Counted from the first letter of the stretch, positions 8,149 through 16,445 are shown. The stretch: DNA of 58,578 nt from Melioribacteraceae bacterium (GCA_015493615.1 WGCV01000009.1:1-58578), one strand, 5' to 3'. Program-made: numbers and translations. The notes: generated by a model not told the origin, from the letters alone.

Positions 8149-8610
8149 ATGGTAAAAGGCGAAAAAGCTCTTAAATATCTTGCTCAATATGTTTTTCGTA
8201 TTGCCATTAGTAACGGTAGAATTATTACAATGGAAAAAGGTAAAGTTACCTTTAAGCATAAAGATTCTAAAACAAAACTATGGAAATTTACAACGCTTAA
8301 TGCAGAGGAATTTATCCGTAGATTTTTACAGCATGTTTTACCAAGCGGGTTTGTTAAAGTTAGATACTACGGTTTGTTTGCAGTTAAAAACAGAACGCTT
8401 CTTGAAAAAACAAATGAAATGCTCGGCTGTAAAGAAAAAAGGAAAAAAATTGATACCAAGTCAAAGAAGACTAAAGTTTTCAAGTGTCCCGTCTGCAAAA
8501 AGGAAATGGTAATTGTTTTATCAATACCAAGACCGGCGCGTAATTGGAATAAAGCTCCGCCTAGAACAAAAATTTCTTCCGGTAGTCCGTTTATTAACCA
8601 ATGCGCCTAA
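8149..8610 (+). pseudogene. IS91-family transposase, C-terminal fragment
   Basis: 153 codons containing KALKYLAQYVFRIAISNGRI, VTFKHKDSKTKLW, AEEFIRRFLQHVLPSGF and VRYYGLF. These are the hallmark C-terminal blocks of the IS91 (Y2, HUH-type) transposase. A normal protein is about 370-400 residues, and the part with the HUH motif and the N-terminal zinc-binding region is absent. It is the only supported plus-strand gene piece in the island, and it reads opposite to the cassettes. It evidently entered one cassette and then decayed. Confidence 0.85.
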
Positions 8611-8784
8611 TAACTTTTTTTAAGGTATATGGTGAATTATGTAGGGTAATTGAAGATTTTCTGTTTTTTGTTAAAAAATATTAGTGTCGGAATTGATAAG
8701 AAAAACTTGAATACAGTTTTTTTTAATTTATAATGCATGAACCTACTTAAAAAAAGTGATTATTTACAAATTCAATAATTTATA

Positions 8785-8887
8785 AACCGCTGAAGCGGTT
8801 ACTGATTTCTCTATGTTATTGCTAACCCACGACTTAAGTCGTGGGCTAATAGAATGCTTATTATACATTGCAACCGTTTCAACGGTT
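8785..8887. repeat. cluster of three hairpin repeats
   Basis: Three palindromes lie in a row: AACCGCTGAAGCGGTT (8785-8800), the perfect CCCACGACTTAAGTCGTGGG (8826-8845) and AACCGTTTCAACGGTT (8872-8887). They resemble REP-type hairpins mobilised in trans by RAYT/IS200-like transposases; no such gene is in the window. Related hairpins recur at 50.4-50.95 kb. The rest of 8611-8983 shows no gene. Confidence 0.8.
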
Positions 8888-8983
8888 TTTAGACCTTTCT
8901 TTAGTAAACTCATGCATTGCTTCTTCTATAGAAACACAAAACAACTCTAAAACTTTCCATTGAAATTACAAAGGTACACGGCG

Positions 8984-9007
8984 TGCCGCTTTGCGTCTTA
9001 GCTCAAC
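8984..9007 (-). repeat. 24-bp inverted repeat, right end of the mobile remnant
   Basis: Partner of 7898-7921 (22 of 24 positions identical in inverted orientation). See that entry. Confidence 0.6.
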
Positions 9008-9058
9008 ACCGGATTATCTCTCGGCAAGCTTCGAGATGAATCCTTTATTACGTTATAC
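9001..9058 (-). other. attC-like site 5 (short)
   Basis: Minus strand: GTATAAC (9058-9052), then GGATTCATCTCG facing CGAGAGATAATCC around GAAGCTTGC, then GTTGAGC (9007-9001), an exact GTTRRRY. It lies four bases after the stop of the 9063-9815 gene. Homologous to site 3. Confidence 0.65.
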
Positions 9059-9062
9059 AATT

Positions 9063-9815
9063 TTATTGTATGATAAACCGTTTTGATAATATGTCTATTT
9101 TTATAGTTTTTTCAATTTTATCTGAATCCATAAAATTAGATAGTGCTATTGATATTCTACTATTATTCGCATCTAATTTATTTTTAAATAAATTATATTC
9201 ACCTTTTTTTATTATAAACTCATCATTATCAAAGTCGATATACAACCAAAAAAGGTAATCAAATACAGTATTTGAATTAATTGTTACATTTCCTCCTTCT
9301 GATGTAGTCGCTTTTATTTCATAATATCTACCTTCATTATCAATTGCATCAAATTTTCGGGTTTTGCTTTTATTTAAGTTAAATAAATATCTCACAATGG
9401 ATTCTGAAAACAACTGTGGTGTATTAGGTGAATTACCATTGAATATTTTTTGATGAAGATTTCTTAAATCTTTAAATGCAATATAATATTCGATGAGTTC
9501 TTCTTCGGCTAAATTAAATATTGTAAACTCCAATACTTTATTAGGATGAATTTTATTATAATTATCAATCTCTGAAGCATATGGTTGTGTTAATACAATT
9601 TGAAAACCTTCTTCTGAACCTTTTGTTGATATTCTAAATACCCCATCAAAACATATTTTATTATCAATTGTTTTAATGTTCATATATTTGCTGGTAGCTT
9701 TTAACAAACCAAGCTCTTTTGCTTTTTCCATTGGTATATTCCAAGCGTTGAAAGATTTTTTCATCGCTCTACTTTGTATTTGCTTATTAAATCTAATTTT
9801 TGATTCTTTTTTCAT
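9063..9815 (-). CDS. PD-(D/E)XK-like protein, possible restriction endonuclease (cassette gene)
   Basis: About 250 residues. The C-terminal half contains KFDAIDNEGRYYEIKATT followed by VTINSNTVFDYLFWLYID. The D...EIK spacing and the following strands are those of small type II restriction enzymes of the PD-(D/E)XK class. The N-terminal SRAMKKSFNAWNIPMEKAKELGLL resembles the opening of some type II enzymes. No methyltransferase accompanies it, so a solitary nuclease or defence role is inference. A TTG at 9833 would add six residues; the ATG at 9815 is preferred. AT-rich. Confidence 0.55.
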   Translation of the reverse strand: MKKESKIRFNKQIQSRAMKKSFNAWNIPMEKAKELGLLKATSKYMNIKTIDNKICFDGVFRISTKGSEEGFQIVLTQPYASEIDNYNKIHPNKVLEFTIFNLAEEELIEYYIAFKDLRNLHQKIFNGNSPNTPQLFSESIVRYLFNLNKSKTRKFDAIDNEGRYYEIKATTSEGGNVTINSNTVFDYLFWLYIDFDNDEFIIKKGEYNLFKNKLDANNSRISIALSNFMDSDKIEKTIKIDILSKRFIIQ

Positions 9816-9836
9816 ATCTAACACTTTAATCAAATT

Positions 9837-10059
9837 GTATAACGGCGTTGCAAGTAACTTGCCGCCCCAAAAGGAGATGACAAATTAGCAACGAATTTAT
9901 TTTTTATAAGCCGTGCTTAATTTTCGTTTACGTAAGCACGGCGACCAAATTTACACTGCACAGTTCCAAATCTAACAGCAAACCAGAATGAGTAAACCAA
10001 ACTTAAACTAAGCAGAAAACCCGCACGAGTAAGGCGGTCAAGTTATTTGCGGGTTATGT
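9837..10059 (-). other. attC-like site 6 (long)
   Basis: Minus strand: ACATAAC (10059-10053), then GCAAATAACTTGACCGCC, a long loop of about 150 bp holding its own hairpin (CGTGCTTACGTAAACG...AAGCACGGC), GGCGGCAAGTTACTTGC, and GTTATAC (9843-9837). The outer arms pair over about 25 bp with a few bulged bases. The site overlaps the last five codons of the antitoxin gene at 10043. Confidence 0.75.
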
Positions 10060-10288
10060 TCCCATGGTATTTAGAACTTCTGCTATCTTGAATATAGTTG
10101 ATTATTTCATCTGTTTTTAAATTTAGCTTTATACCTTTAACATCTAAAGGCGATTTATTTTCAGTAATAGCTTTAATTTCAAAGGTTGTCCCATCTTTTC
10201 TTTTGATAATGACTTTACCTTCTTTTTTTGCTTTATTTAATAACATAGATAATTTTTGTCTAGCTTCGCTATATGTGTATGTATTCAT
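10043..10288 (-). CDS. Phd/YefM-type antitoxin of the PIN toxin
   Basis: 81 residues from the ATG at 10288, which has a good ribosome site (CGAGGTTTGAG). An upstream ATG at 10327 lies inside the toxin gene. The motifs YTYSEARQKLSMLLNKAKKEGKVIIKRKDGTTFEI are those of a Phd/YefM N-terminal domain. It should bind and inhibit the PIN toxin. It is encoded after the toxin with one base between them, the reverse of the usual vapBC order. Its last codons (ITRK) come from attC-like site 6, so the C-terminus was probably set by cassette formation. Confidence 0.8.
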   Translation of the reverse strand: MNTYTYSEARQKLSMLLNKAKKEGKVIIKRKDGTTFEIKAITENKSPLDVKGIKLNLKTDEIINYIQDSRSSKYHGNITRK

Positions 10289-10289
10289 C

Positions 10290-10682
10290 TCAAACCTCGA
10301 TAGTAATAATTTTATTTTGTTTAGCAACGCTAATAAGTCCTTTGTCTAAGCTTATGAGTTTACTTTTGTATTGTTTTGCAGAAACAATAAAGTAAGCATC
10401 ATAAGCATAAATGTTGTATTTAAAAGCGATATCCAGAGCTTTATTCAAATCAATCTCAACGAATCTTATTTTTATCTGAGAATAATATTCAATAGCTTCT
10501 TTGGCTTGTTCTAATGAAATTCTATTTTTTTTGAACATAGCAGAAAATGCATTAGCAATTTCCCAGTGAAGTGAGATAGGAGCGATTAGTTCTTCTCCTT
10601 TTGTAGCTCTGATTAGCTTTGCTTTATGCACTTCATTAGTAATAACAGAAATAATAACCGAAGTATCAACAACTAAACTCAT
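10290..10682 (-). CDS. PIN-domain ribonuclease toxin (VapC-like)
   Basis: 130 residues with the four acidic positions of a PIN nuclease: VVDTSV (Asp6), HWEIANA (Glu about 41), YDAYFIVSAKQY (Asp about 95) and SLDKGLISVAK. VapC-type toxins cleave tRNA or rRNA using Mg ions. It is the first gene of the cassette, reading away from attC-like site 7. The toxin-first order means that antitoxin supply depends on read-through of the toxin frame. Confidence 0.9.
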   Translation of the reverse strand: MSLVVDTSVIISVITNEVHKAKLIRATKGEELIAPISLHWEIANAFSAMFKKNRISLEQAKEAIEYYSQIKIRFVEIDLNKALDIAFKYNIYAYDAYFIVSAKQYKSKLISLDKGLISVAKQNKIITIEV

Positions 10683-10758
10683 TACGTGCTCCTATGTTAC
10701 GTACAATTGTACAACAACATATTGAAAATTTACTTGAGTGTCAAGAACATTAACGGTA

Positions 10759-10949
10759 ACATAACGGCGTTGCTTTTCACCCGTCCGCCCTACACAACTA
10801 TGCCGGACTGAAAAACTACAGCCTAAAATTATTAAAAAATTTATCTTACTGAACTACTGTTAAACAACAATTTATCACGACAACGTAAACCCAAAAACCA
10901 CCACAAAACCCGCATCGTTTTCGCGGTCGGGTGGAAAAGCTGGTTATAC
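10759..10949 (-). other. attC-like site 7 (long)
   Basis: Minus strand: GTATAAC (10949-10943), GCTTTTCCACCCGACCGCG, a loop of about 130 bp, GGGCGGACGGGTGAAAAGC, then GTTATGT (10765-10759). The arms pair over about 20 bp. The internal arm GCTTTTCCACCCGACCGCG is nearly identical to that of site 4. It lies 19 bp past the stop of the T9SS-sorted gene. Confidence 0.75.
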
Positions 10950-10968
10950 AACGCTTTTTCATTTGATA

Positions 10969-12423
10969 CTATTTTAATAGAACTAATTTTTTAGTTTCTG
11001 AAATATCACCACTTTGTAATCTATAAAAATACACACCACTTGGTAATTTCGAGGCATTAAACTCTATGCTATAATTTCCAATTGCTTCTTCCTTGTTGAC
11101 TAAGTTTGCTACCATGTTACCGAGAATGTCATAAACTTTAAGACTAACAAAACTACGTTCCGAAATTGAATATTTTATCGTTGTAGTTGGATTAAATGGA
11201 TTAGGGTAGTTCTGTTGTAAAATGAATTCAGTTGGAATTATATTAGTTTGTTCTTTTACAGCCGTAATCCCAGGTATAGAATATTTCCAAATTCTTGCAC
11301 CTTCATCACTTTGGAATAGAACAGCAGCTGTATCAATATTACCAGCAAGTATGAGGTTGTTTTTATTATCCCATCCAGCAAGAGCAAAATAGGAACTGAC
11401 ACCACCATAGCTTGTTGATCTCGTATTTCTAATTGCAAAAAGACTGTCGCCATTATCAGAATAAGCAATCGCAAATGGATCATAATATCCTTCCCTAACT
11501 TGACCAGGTTTATCAGTAGCTCCATAAATCAAACATCCCCCGTTAGGGAGATTTAATACTCCCCAAACTACTTGTAGTGTGAAAAAATTTGATGTACCTT
11601 TCCACATTTTTGTCCAGATTGGATTACCATTACTTGTATCTATTTTTGATATTTCCCAACCTTCAAAACTGGTACTGTCATTAACTTGATAAAATTTTGT
11701 CGCTCCAAAATAAACTCCGTCATCACACTTAACGAGGTGTGGATCCAAGCGGTCAAGCAGTTCCTTAGTCCAAATTAAATTACCGTATAAATCATATTTA
11801 TATATGTCGCTAACCATATTAGTAAAATCACCTTGTCCATACCGATTTCGAGAAGTATAAAGATATCCATTGAGCACAAAACAATTATAGACCCAGCTCA
11901 TTTGTCCGTCAAAGATTTGGAAAGATCTAATAAAATTAAAATTTTCGGCGTAAGCATAAATCCACATTTGTGTTTGAGTTGAGTCAGAACATAAAATATA
12001 ATAGTTCTCATCATAAGTATTTTGTGAAATAAAATCAATCCGTAAACCAGCCGATACTACTTCAGGCAATGATTTGGTATTAACAATATTACCTGAATAA
12101 TCAAGAAAGATAAGAGATGTCCATGAAGAATCATTTATCATTATTTCGTTTCCATACTTGTACATACGTGTAGTGAAAGGTAGTTGCCAAATTTTATTGC
12201 CCTGTTCGTCAAAATTAATTACACTACCCCATTCTAAAAAATCAGTTGGGGAAATTCGCCTTTGGTGCTGTAAACTAATAAAAAAAGAATTATCTTGAGC
12301 AGCAAGAAATGAAAATACAGACATGGGATCCCCCATGTCCTTAGTCCATAACAAATTTTGGGCTTGATTAAACGAAGGAAACAATAAAAGTATTAATATA
12401 ATAATTATTAAAAAGTTTTTCAT
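10969..12423 (-). CDS. secreted protein with T9SS sorting domain
   Basis: 484 residues: a signal peptide (about residues 1-21, FLIIIILILLLFPSFNQAQ), a beta-rich middle with repeated W-x-K and DxxGN strands suggesting a propeller-like fold, and a C-terminal type A sorting domain with LQQNYPNPFNPTTTIKYSI, VYDILGNMV, LPSGVYFYRL and a Lys-rich tail. It is exported by Sec, then cleaved and released or anchored by the type IX secretion system. The ligand is unknown. Its stop is directly followed by attC-like site 7, so it formally sits as the first cassette of the array, although a 1.5-kb secreted-protein gene is unusual there. Confidence 0.8.
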   Translation of the reverse strand: MKNFLIIIILILLLFPSFNQAQNLLWTKDMGDPMSVFSFLAAQDNSFFISLQHQRRISPTDFLEWGSVINFDEQGNKIWQLPFTTRMYKYGNEIMINDSSWTSLIFLDYSGNIVNTKSLPEVVSAGLRIDFISQNTYDENYYILCSDSTQTQMWIYAYAENFNFIRSFQIFDGQMSWVYNCFVLNGYLYTSRNRYGQGDFTNMVSDIYKYDLYGNLIWTKELLDRLDPHLVKCDDGVYFGATKFYQVNDSTSFEGWEISKIDTSNGNPIWTKMWKGTSNFFTLQVVWGVLNLPNGGCLIYGATDKPGQVREGYYDPFAIAYSDNGDSLFAIRNTRSTSYGGVSSYFALAGWDNKNNLILAGNIDTAAVLFQSDEGARIWKYSIPGITAVKEQTNIIPTEFILQQNYPNPFNPTTTIKYSISERSFVSLKVYDILGNMVANLVNKEEAIGNYSIEFNASKLPSGVYFYRLQSGDISETKKLVLLK

Positions 12424-12705
12424 TTTATACCTATAAATTTTATTATGTGATAATTTTAATATTTTTGTGATCTGATTAATTTTAACTTAGTTGTATAACT
12501 ATATATTAACCCGACGGAAACCAACCTTTGAAAGTTTGTTAGCCCGACAACCTTGTCTTGCTAACATTCCATTCTTTTTTATTGTTTTCGTCATAAGTTA
12601 TTTAATTTTAATTAATTACAATTTATTTTGTTCCAGATAGAAGTTTGTTAGCAAGAATCATCATTCCGCATAGCAAATAACTACTTCATTCCGTCTAACG
12701 GACTT
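12424..12705. other. noncoding stretch upstream of the T9SS gene
   Basis: An AT-rich 282-bp region without a supported gene. It holds a hairpin, GTTAGC...GCTAAC, at about 12537-12564, and ends with CCGTCTAACGG at about 12690-12700, a lone attC-end-like heptamer (GTCTAAC) for which I could not find a partner. No integrase gene or attI-like site is evident. Confidence 0.4.
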
Positions 12706-13080
12706 AAAATGTTTTAATTCGGCGACGCCCATTAAAAACCTCATATTTGTGAAATAAATTAGAGAATTTTCACACTTAAATCAAGCGGTTTTTAGGGAAA
12801 TTTACTTTTTTTATCTTTGTTGTTTATTGTATGATTTTGCTTTGTTTTGCGTTTTCCTTACCTCGTCCATCTTCCGCCGTGTCGGTCGCTTCCTTTTTGT
12901 AAAAGAAAGAAATAATTAGAATTGCTTAAATTCTCGATAGGAGATTCTTCATCCCGTAATATGCGGAATTCAAAATGACAAAACGAGGTGGATAAATGGT
13001 TTAATGGACAATTGTATAAACTGACTTTTACTCTCCGTTTCACGTCTTACGTCTTGCGTTTTTCGTCTTGCGTCTTTCCG
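12706..13080. repeat. 375-bp direct repeat, right copy
   Basis: Ungapped partner of 6617-6991. Together the copies bracket about 6.1 kb holding five of the seven attC-like sites. Homologous recombination between them would delete or excise that block. The stretch 13081-13253 to motA shows only AT-rich leader sequence. Confidence 0.9.
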
Positions 13081-13253
13081 TCAAAGAAAAAACAAAATCT
13101 AAAAAAACTTTTTAATTAAATATTTTTATATTAGATTCGATAATTAAAGAGAATTGAAGCAATTATTTGTTTTTACGGAATTGATGGGTTGTTTTATTAA
13201 AAGTTCATCGAATATGCACTTAATTTTTTTATTAATATAAAAAAGAACTTATT

Positions 13254-14057
13254 ATGAAATCACTTGCTTTAGACACCGTAGTAGGAATCATACTCGGTTT
13301 TGCGCTCTTCTTTTACGCAATCTTTTCCAGCACATCCAACTATATGATGTTTCTTGATTTACCCAGTTTCTTAATGGTAATCGGCGGAACTTTTGCCGCC
13401 ACGATGATTGCTTTCCGCGCGCGATATGTTTTAACGTCGTTTAAGGAGCTTTTCGCCATTCTGATTCCTCAGAACATTAATCCCAAAACGCTTTACGGAG
13501 AAATTGAAAATATTATCAATTGGGCGAGAATTGCAAAACAAAAAGGAATGAAAGAGTTGGAAACGCATATCAGAAGCGTAAAAACAAAAGACCCCTTTAT
13601 TAAATACGCGGGAGATTTGTTAATAACCGGATACAGAGGAGACGAGCTTCGTTCGATGCTGACCAACTTTACCGAAACCACATTCGAGCGGAATATGGTA
13701 AGTTCTTACATCCTGAAAACAATGGCGAGTTTTGCTCCCGCTTTCGGTATGCTCGGCACCGTAATCGGATTAATTATTATGCTCGAAAAAATGGGGGACG
13801 ATCCTTCACAGCTCGGGAAAGGACTCGCCTTTGCTCTTATTACTACGCTTTACGGAATTCTTTTCGCGCAGCTGCTTCTAAAGCCGGCGGCTGAAAAATC
13901 GAAACAGAAGCAGGAAATTCTCCGCTTCCGGAATTTGCTTGTAACCGAAGGATTGGTTATGCTCGGCGAGAACAAGGATTCCATGACAATACAGGATATG
14001 ATGAACAGCTTCCTCGATCCGGAATATCATTTTTCCGTTATTAACAGGGAACGGTAA
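13254..14057 (+). CDS. motA: flagellar motor stator protein MotA
   Basis: A 267-residue inner-membrane stator subunit. Two N-terminal membrane helices (VVGIILGFALFFYAIF; FLMVIGGTFAATMIAF), a cytoplasmic loop with the charged torque helix region (ITGYRGDELRSMLTNFTE), then two more helices including AFGMLGTVIGLIIMLEKM and GLAFALITTLYGILFAQLL. With MotB it forms the proton or sodium channel that drives flagellar rotation. The stop shares one base with the motB start. No other flagellar genes are in the window. Confidence 0.93.
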   Translation: MKSLALDTVVGIILGFALFFYAIFSSTSNYMMFLDLPSFLMVIGGTFAATMIAFRARYVLTSFKELFAILIPQNINPKTLYGEIENIINWARIAKQKGMKELETHIRSVKTKDPFIKYAGDLLITGYRGDELRSMLTNFTETTFERNMVSSYILKTMASFAPAFGMLGTVIGLIIMLEKMGDDPSQLGKGLAFALITTLYGILFAQLLLKPAAEKSKQKQEILRFRNLLVTEGLVMLGENKDSMTIQDMMNSFLDPEYHFSVINRER

Positions 14058-14917
14058 TGAGTCCGATTCTTCATATCGATAAAGACGCGCTTGAAAGTCT
14101 CGTAGCCAAAAAAGTAGAAGAAAAAGTTAAAGATAAAGTTAAGGAAGAGAGACAAAAAAGAGTTCTTGAGGAGAGAAAAAGAGAAGCGCTTGAAAAAGAG
14201 CTTTCCAAGAAAAACAGTCAGCTGCGTCATGCATCCGAGCCGAAGTTTTTTTATAAAACAAAGCTTAACTTAGATACGGGCGGCGGCGACGAATGGATGA
14301 TGACATATTCGGATGTTATTACGTTGATGCTCACTCTTTTTGTTCTGTTGTTTTCATTATCCAAAATAGATATATCCAAATTTGAACAGGTTAAGCAATC
14401 GATAGATAAGGATTTAATTAAAACCGAGCAGGTAAGCACAACGTCATTTACCGTTCTGAAAAATAAAATGACTTCCATTTTCGACGAATATCATATCAGG
14501 GATCAGGTGGGAGTAAAACTCGGTCAGAAAGGATTAAAGATTCGTCTTTCAAACAACTCGATGTTTGATCTCGGTTCGGCAAAAATTAAACCGCAAATGC
14601 TTCCCATTTTGAAAAAAGTCGCCGAATCAATAAAAAATTCGGGATTCAAAGATTACGTTATCGAGGTTGACGGACATACGGATAACATTCCCGTGCGCAA
14701 TTCCAAGATCTATCCTTCCAATTGGGAGCTTTCTGCAAACAGAGCGACAAATGTTGTGAAATACTTTATATCTCTCGGAATTCCTCCAAGCAGATTAAGA
14801 GCCGCCGGTTACGCCGATTCCCGACCTCTTGTTCCCAATACCGACGCACAAGGAAATCCGATTCCCGAAAACCAGGCAAAGAATCGCCGAGTTGAAATTC
14901 TGGTGGAAAGAATGTAG
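14057..14917 (+). CDS. motB: flagellar motor protein MotB (OmpA-like peptidoglycan-binding)
   Basis: 286 residues. An unusually charged cytoplasmic N-terminus (KVEEKVKDKVKEERQKRVLE, about residues 15-55) precedes DEWMMTYSDVITLMLTLFVLLFSLS, which contains the conserved Asp that carries the ion in the single membrane helix. The C-terminal OmpA/MotB domain shows VEVDGHTDNIPV, NWELSANRATNVVKYFISLGI and AAGYADSRP...NRRVEILVER, which bind peptidoglycan. Translationally coupled to motA. Confidence 0.93.
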   Translation: MSPILHIDKDALESLVAKKVEEKVKDKVKEERQKRVLEERKREALEKELSKKNSQLRHASEPKFFYKTKLNLDTGGGDEWMMTYSDVITLMLTLFVLLFSLSKIDISKFEQVKQSIDKDLIKTEQVSTTSFTVLKNKMTSIFDEYHIRDQVGVKLGQKGLKIRLSNNSMFDLGSAKIKPQMLPILKKVAESIKNSGFKDYVIEVDGHTDNIPVRNSKIYPSNWELSANRATNVVKYFISLGIPPSRLRAAGYADSRPLVPNTDAQGNPIPENQAKNRRVEILVERM

Positions 14918-14943
14918 AACTTTTTGAATAGGTTAATATTAGA

Positions 14944-15100
14944 AGAAGACTTTGCAGAACCTAATTTATATGTCATTCTGATCCCGCCTTGGCGGGAGAA
15001 GAATCTCAAAACCGGTAATTATACCGAATTTAGAGATATTTCGGACGGCTTACACCGTCCTCAATATGACAAATTTAGGTTAAGCAAAGGTCTCTAGAAG
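14944..15100. repeat. MITE-like dispersed element, copy 2
   Basis: About 157 bp with ends AGAAGACTTTGCAGAACC and GGTTAAGCAAAGGTCTCT and the shared core GAATCTCAAAACCGGTAAT, ATATTTCGGACGGCTTAC. Inverted relative to copy 1. Occupies the gap between motB and dgt. Confidence 0.75.
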
Positions 15101-15158
15101 TTAGAATATAGAATTAGCGATGCAATAAACGAAGCACAAAACGAAAGAATAAAAAACG

Positions 15159-16445
15159 ATGAAAAGAAAAAATCTTTTTTACAATGATTTTGATTATGAA
15201 AGAACGGAAACAAGCAAACGCACCGAAGATTACCGCACTCCCTTTCAAATCGACAGAGACAGAGTTATTCATTCTTCCGAATTCAGAAGATTGCAGGGGA
15301 AAACGCAGGTTTTCCTTTCGGGCGAATATGATTACTACCGTACGCGTCTGACTCATTCGATTGAAGTTGCGCAGGTAGGGCGTTCAATTTGCGCTTATCT
15401 CAACACGCACAAAAATACTCCATTCAATAACGAATATTTTATTGACGAAGATTTGGTCGAAGCCGCCTGCCTGGCGCACGATTTGGGACATCCTCCGTTC
15501 GGGCACGCCGGGGAAAGAATACTGAACGAGCTGATGAAAAACTTCGGCGGTTTTGAAGGAAACGCCCAGACGCTTCGTTTAATTACGGAAATTTTTTACA
15601 GAACCGGAGATCATCGACGAGGAATGAAGCCGACCCGCGCTTTTGTGGACTCGATTTTAAAATATAAAATTCCTTATTCCAATTTTGAAAATCCCGAAAA
15701 TCACTTTATTTACGATAATCAGAAAAAATATATCGATTTCATTTTCGCGGAAAAAGAAGTTGATCCGAGATTGCTGGAAAACAGCAGGCTGAATGATTTC
15801 AGAAGCATCGAGTGCCAGATTATGGATTGGGCGGACGATACTTCCTACGCTATAAACGATATTGCCGACAGTATTGCCGGAAAGTTTATGACAATCAAAA
15901 ATATCGAAAAATGGGCGCAAGATAACTCCGACGAACTCGGACTCGGATTGCTTGAACTGAATGCAATCGAGAAAATTATCGTATGGATTAGAGACGGCGT
16001 ATTTAAATCGAAACTCGGCTCTGAAATCGGCGATTTTATTCATGCCATTACAATCCGCGAGCGTAAAACGTTTATGGACGAAAAAACTAACCGATATAAA
16101 TATGAACTGATAATCGACCGCGACATTCAGAAATTAGCCGATTTGTATAAGAAAATTTCCGTTGATATTGTATTCCGTTCGCCGCAGATTTTCCAGATGG
16201 AATTTAAAGGCAACCACATTCTTCGCTCGATATATAACGCGCTAAGCGATAATTACATTGAACAAGTTAAAGCTCCGCGGCTTCTGCCGGAATTTACCGA
16301 TTCGCTGCTTCGTTCAAAACCAACACGGGAACTTAGGGCGCGAGTTATATGCGATTACATTGCCGGAATGACGGATAATTACGCCGGAAGAACTTTTAAG
16401 CGGCTGTACGATCCTGACTTTATTTCATTTTCGGATTTTATTTAA
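15159..16445 (+). CDS. dgt: deoxyguanosinetriphosphate triphosphohydrolase-like HD protein
   Basis: Hydrolyses dGTP (or dNTPs) to deoxynucleoside and triphosphate. 428 residues with the family N-terminus RTPFQIDRDRVIHSSEFRRLQGKTQVF, RLTHSIEVAQVGRSI (first His), and ACLAHDLGHPPFGHAGERIL, the HD pair that holds the catalytic metal, then QIMDWADDTSYAINDI, the final Asp motif. It stands 13 bp ahead of the sirtuin gene, suggesting co-transcription. The exact nucleotide specificity cannot be read from sequence. Confidence 0.93.
   Translation: MKRKNLFYNDFDYERTETSKRTEDYRTPFQIDRDRVIHSSEFRRLQGKTQVFLSGEYDYYRTRLTHSIEVAQVGRSICAYLNTHKNTPFNNEYFIDEDLVEAACLAHDLGHPPFGHAGERILNELMKNFGGFEGNAQTLRLITEIFYRTGDHRRGMKPTRAFVDSILKYKIPYSNFENPENHFIYDNQKKYIDFIFAEKEVDPRLLENSRLNDFRSIECQIMDWADDTSYAINDIADSIAGKFMTIKNIEKWAQDNSDELGLGLLELNAIEKIIVWIRDGVFKSKLGSEIGDFIHAITIRERKTFMDEKTNRYKYELIIDRDIQKLADLYKKISVDIVFRSPQIFQMEFKGNHILRSIYNALSDNYIEQVKAPRLLPEFTDSLLRSKPTRELRARVICDYIAGMTDNYAGRTFKRLYDPDFISFSDFI

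Noticed and set aside
8149-8610. Functional transposase
   Set aside because: Only the C-terminal third of an IS91 transposase is present, and the fragment is fused to integrase debris with a frameshift.
12537-12700. Additional attC-like or attI site upstream of the T9SS gene
   Set aside because: GTTAGC/GCTAAC and a lone GTCTAAC occur, but I could not pair them into a structure like the other seven, and there is no integrase.
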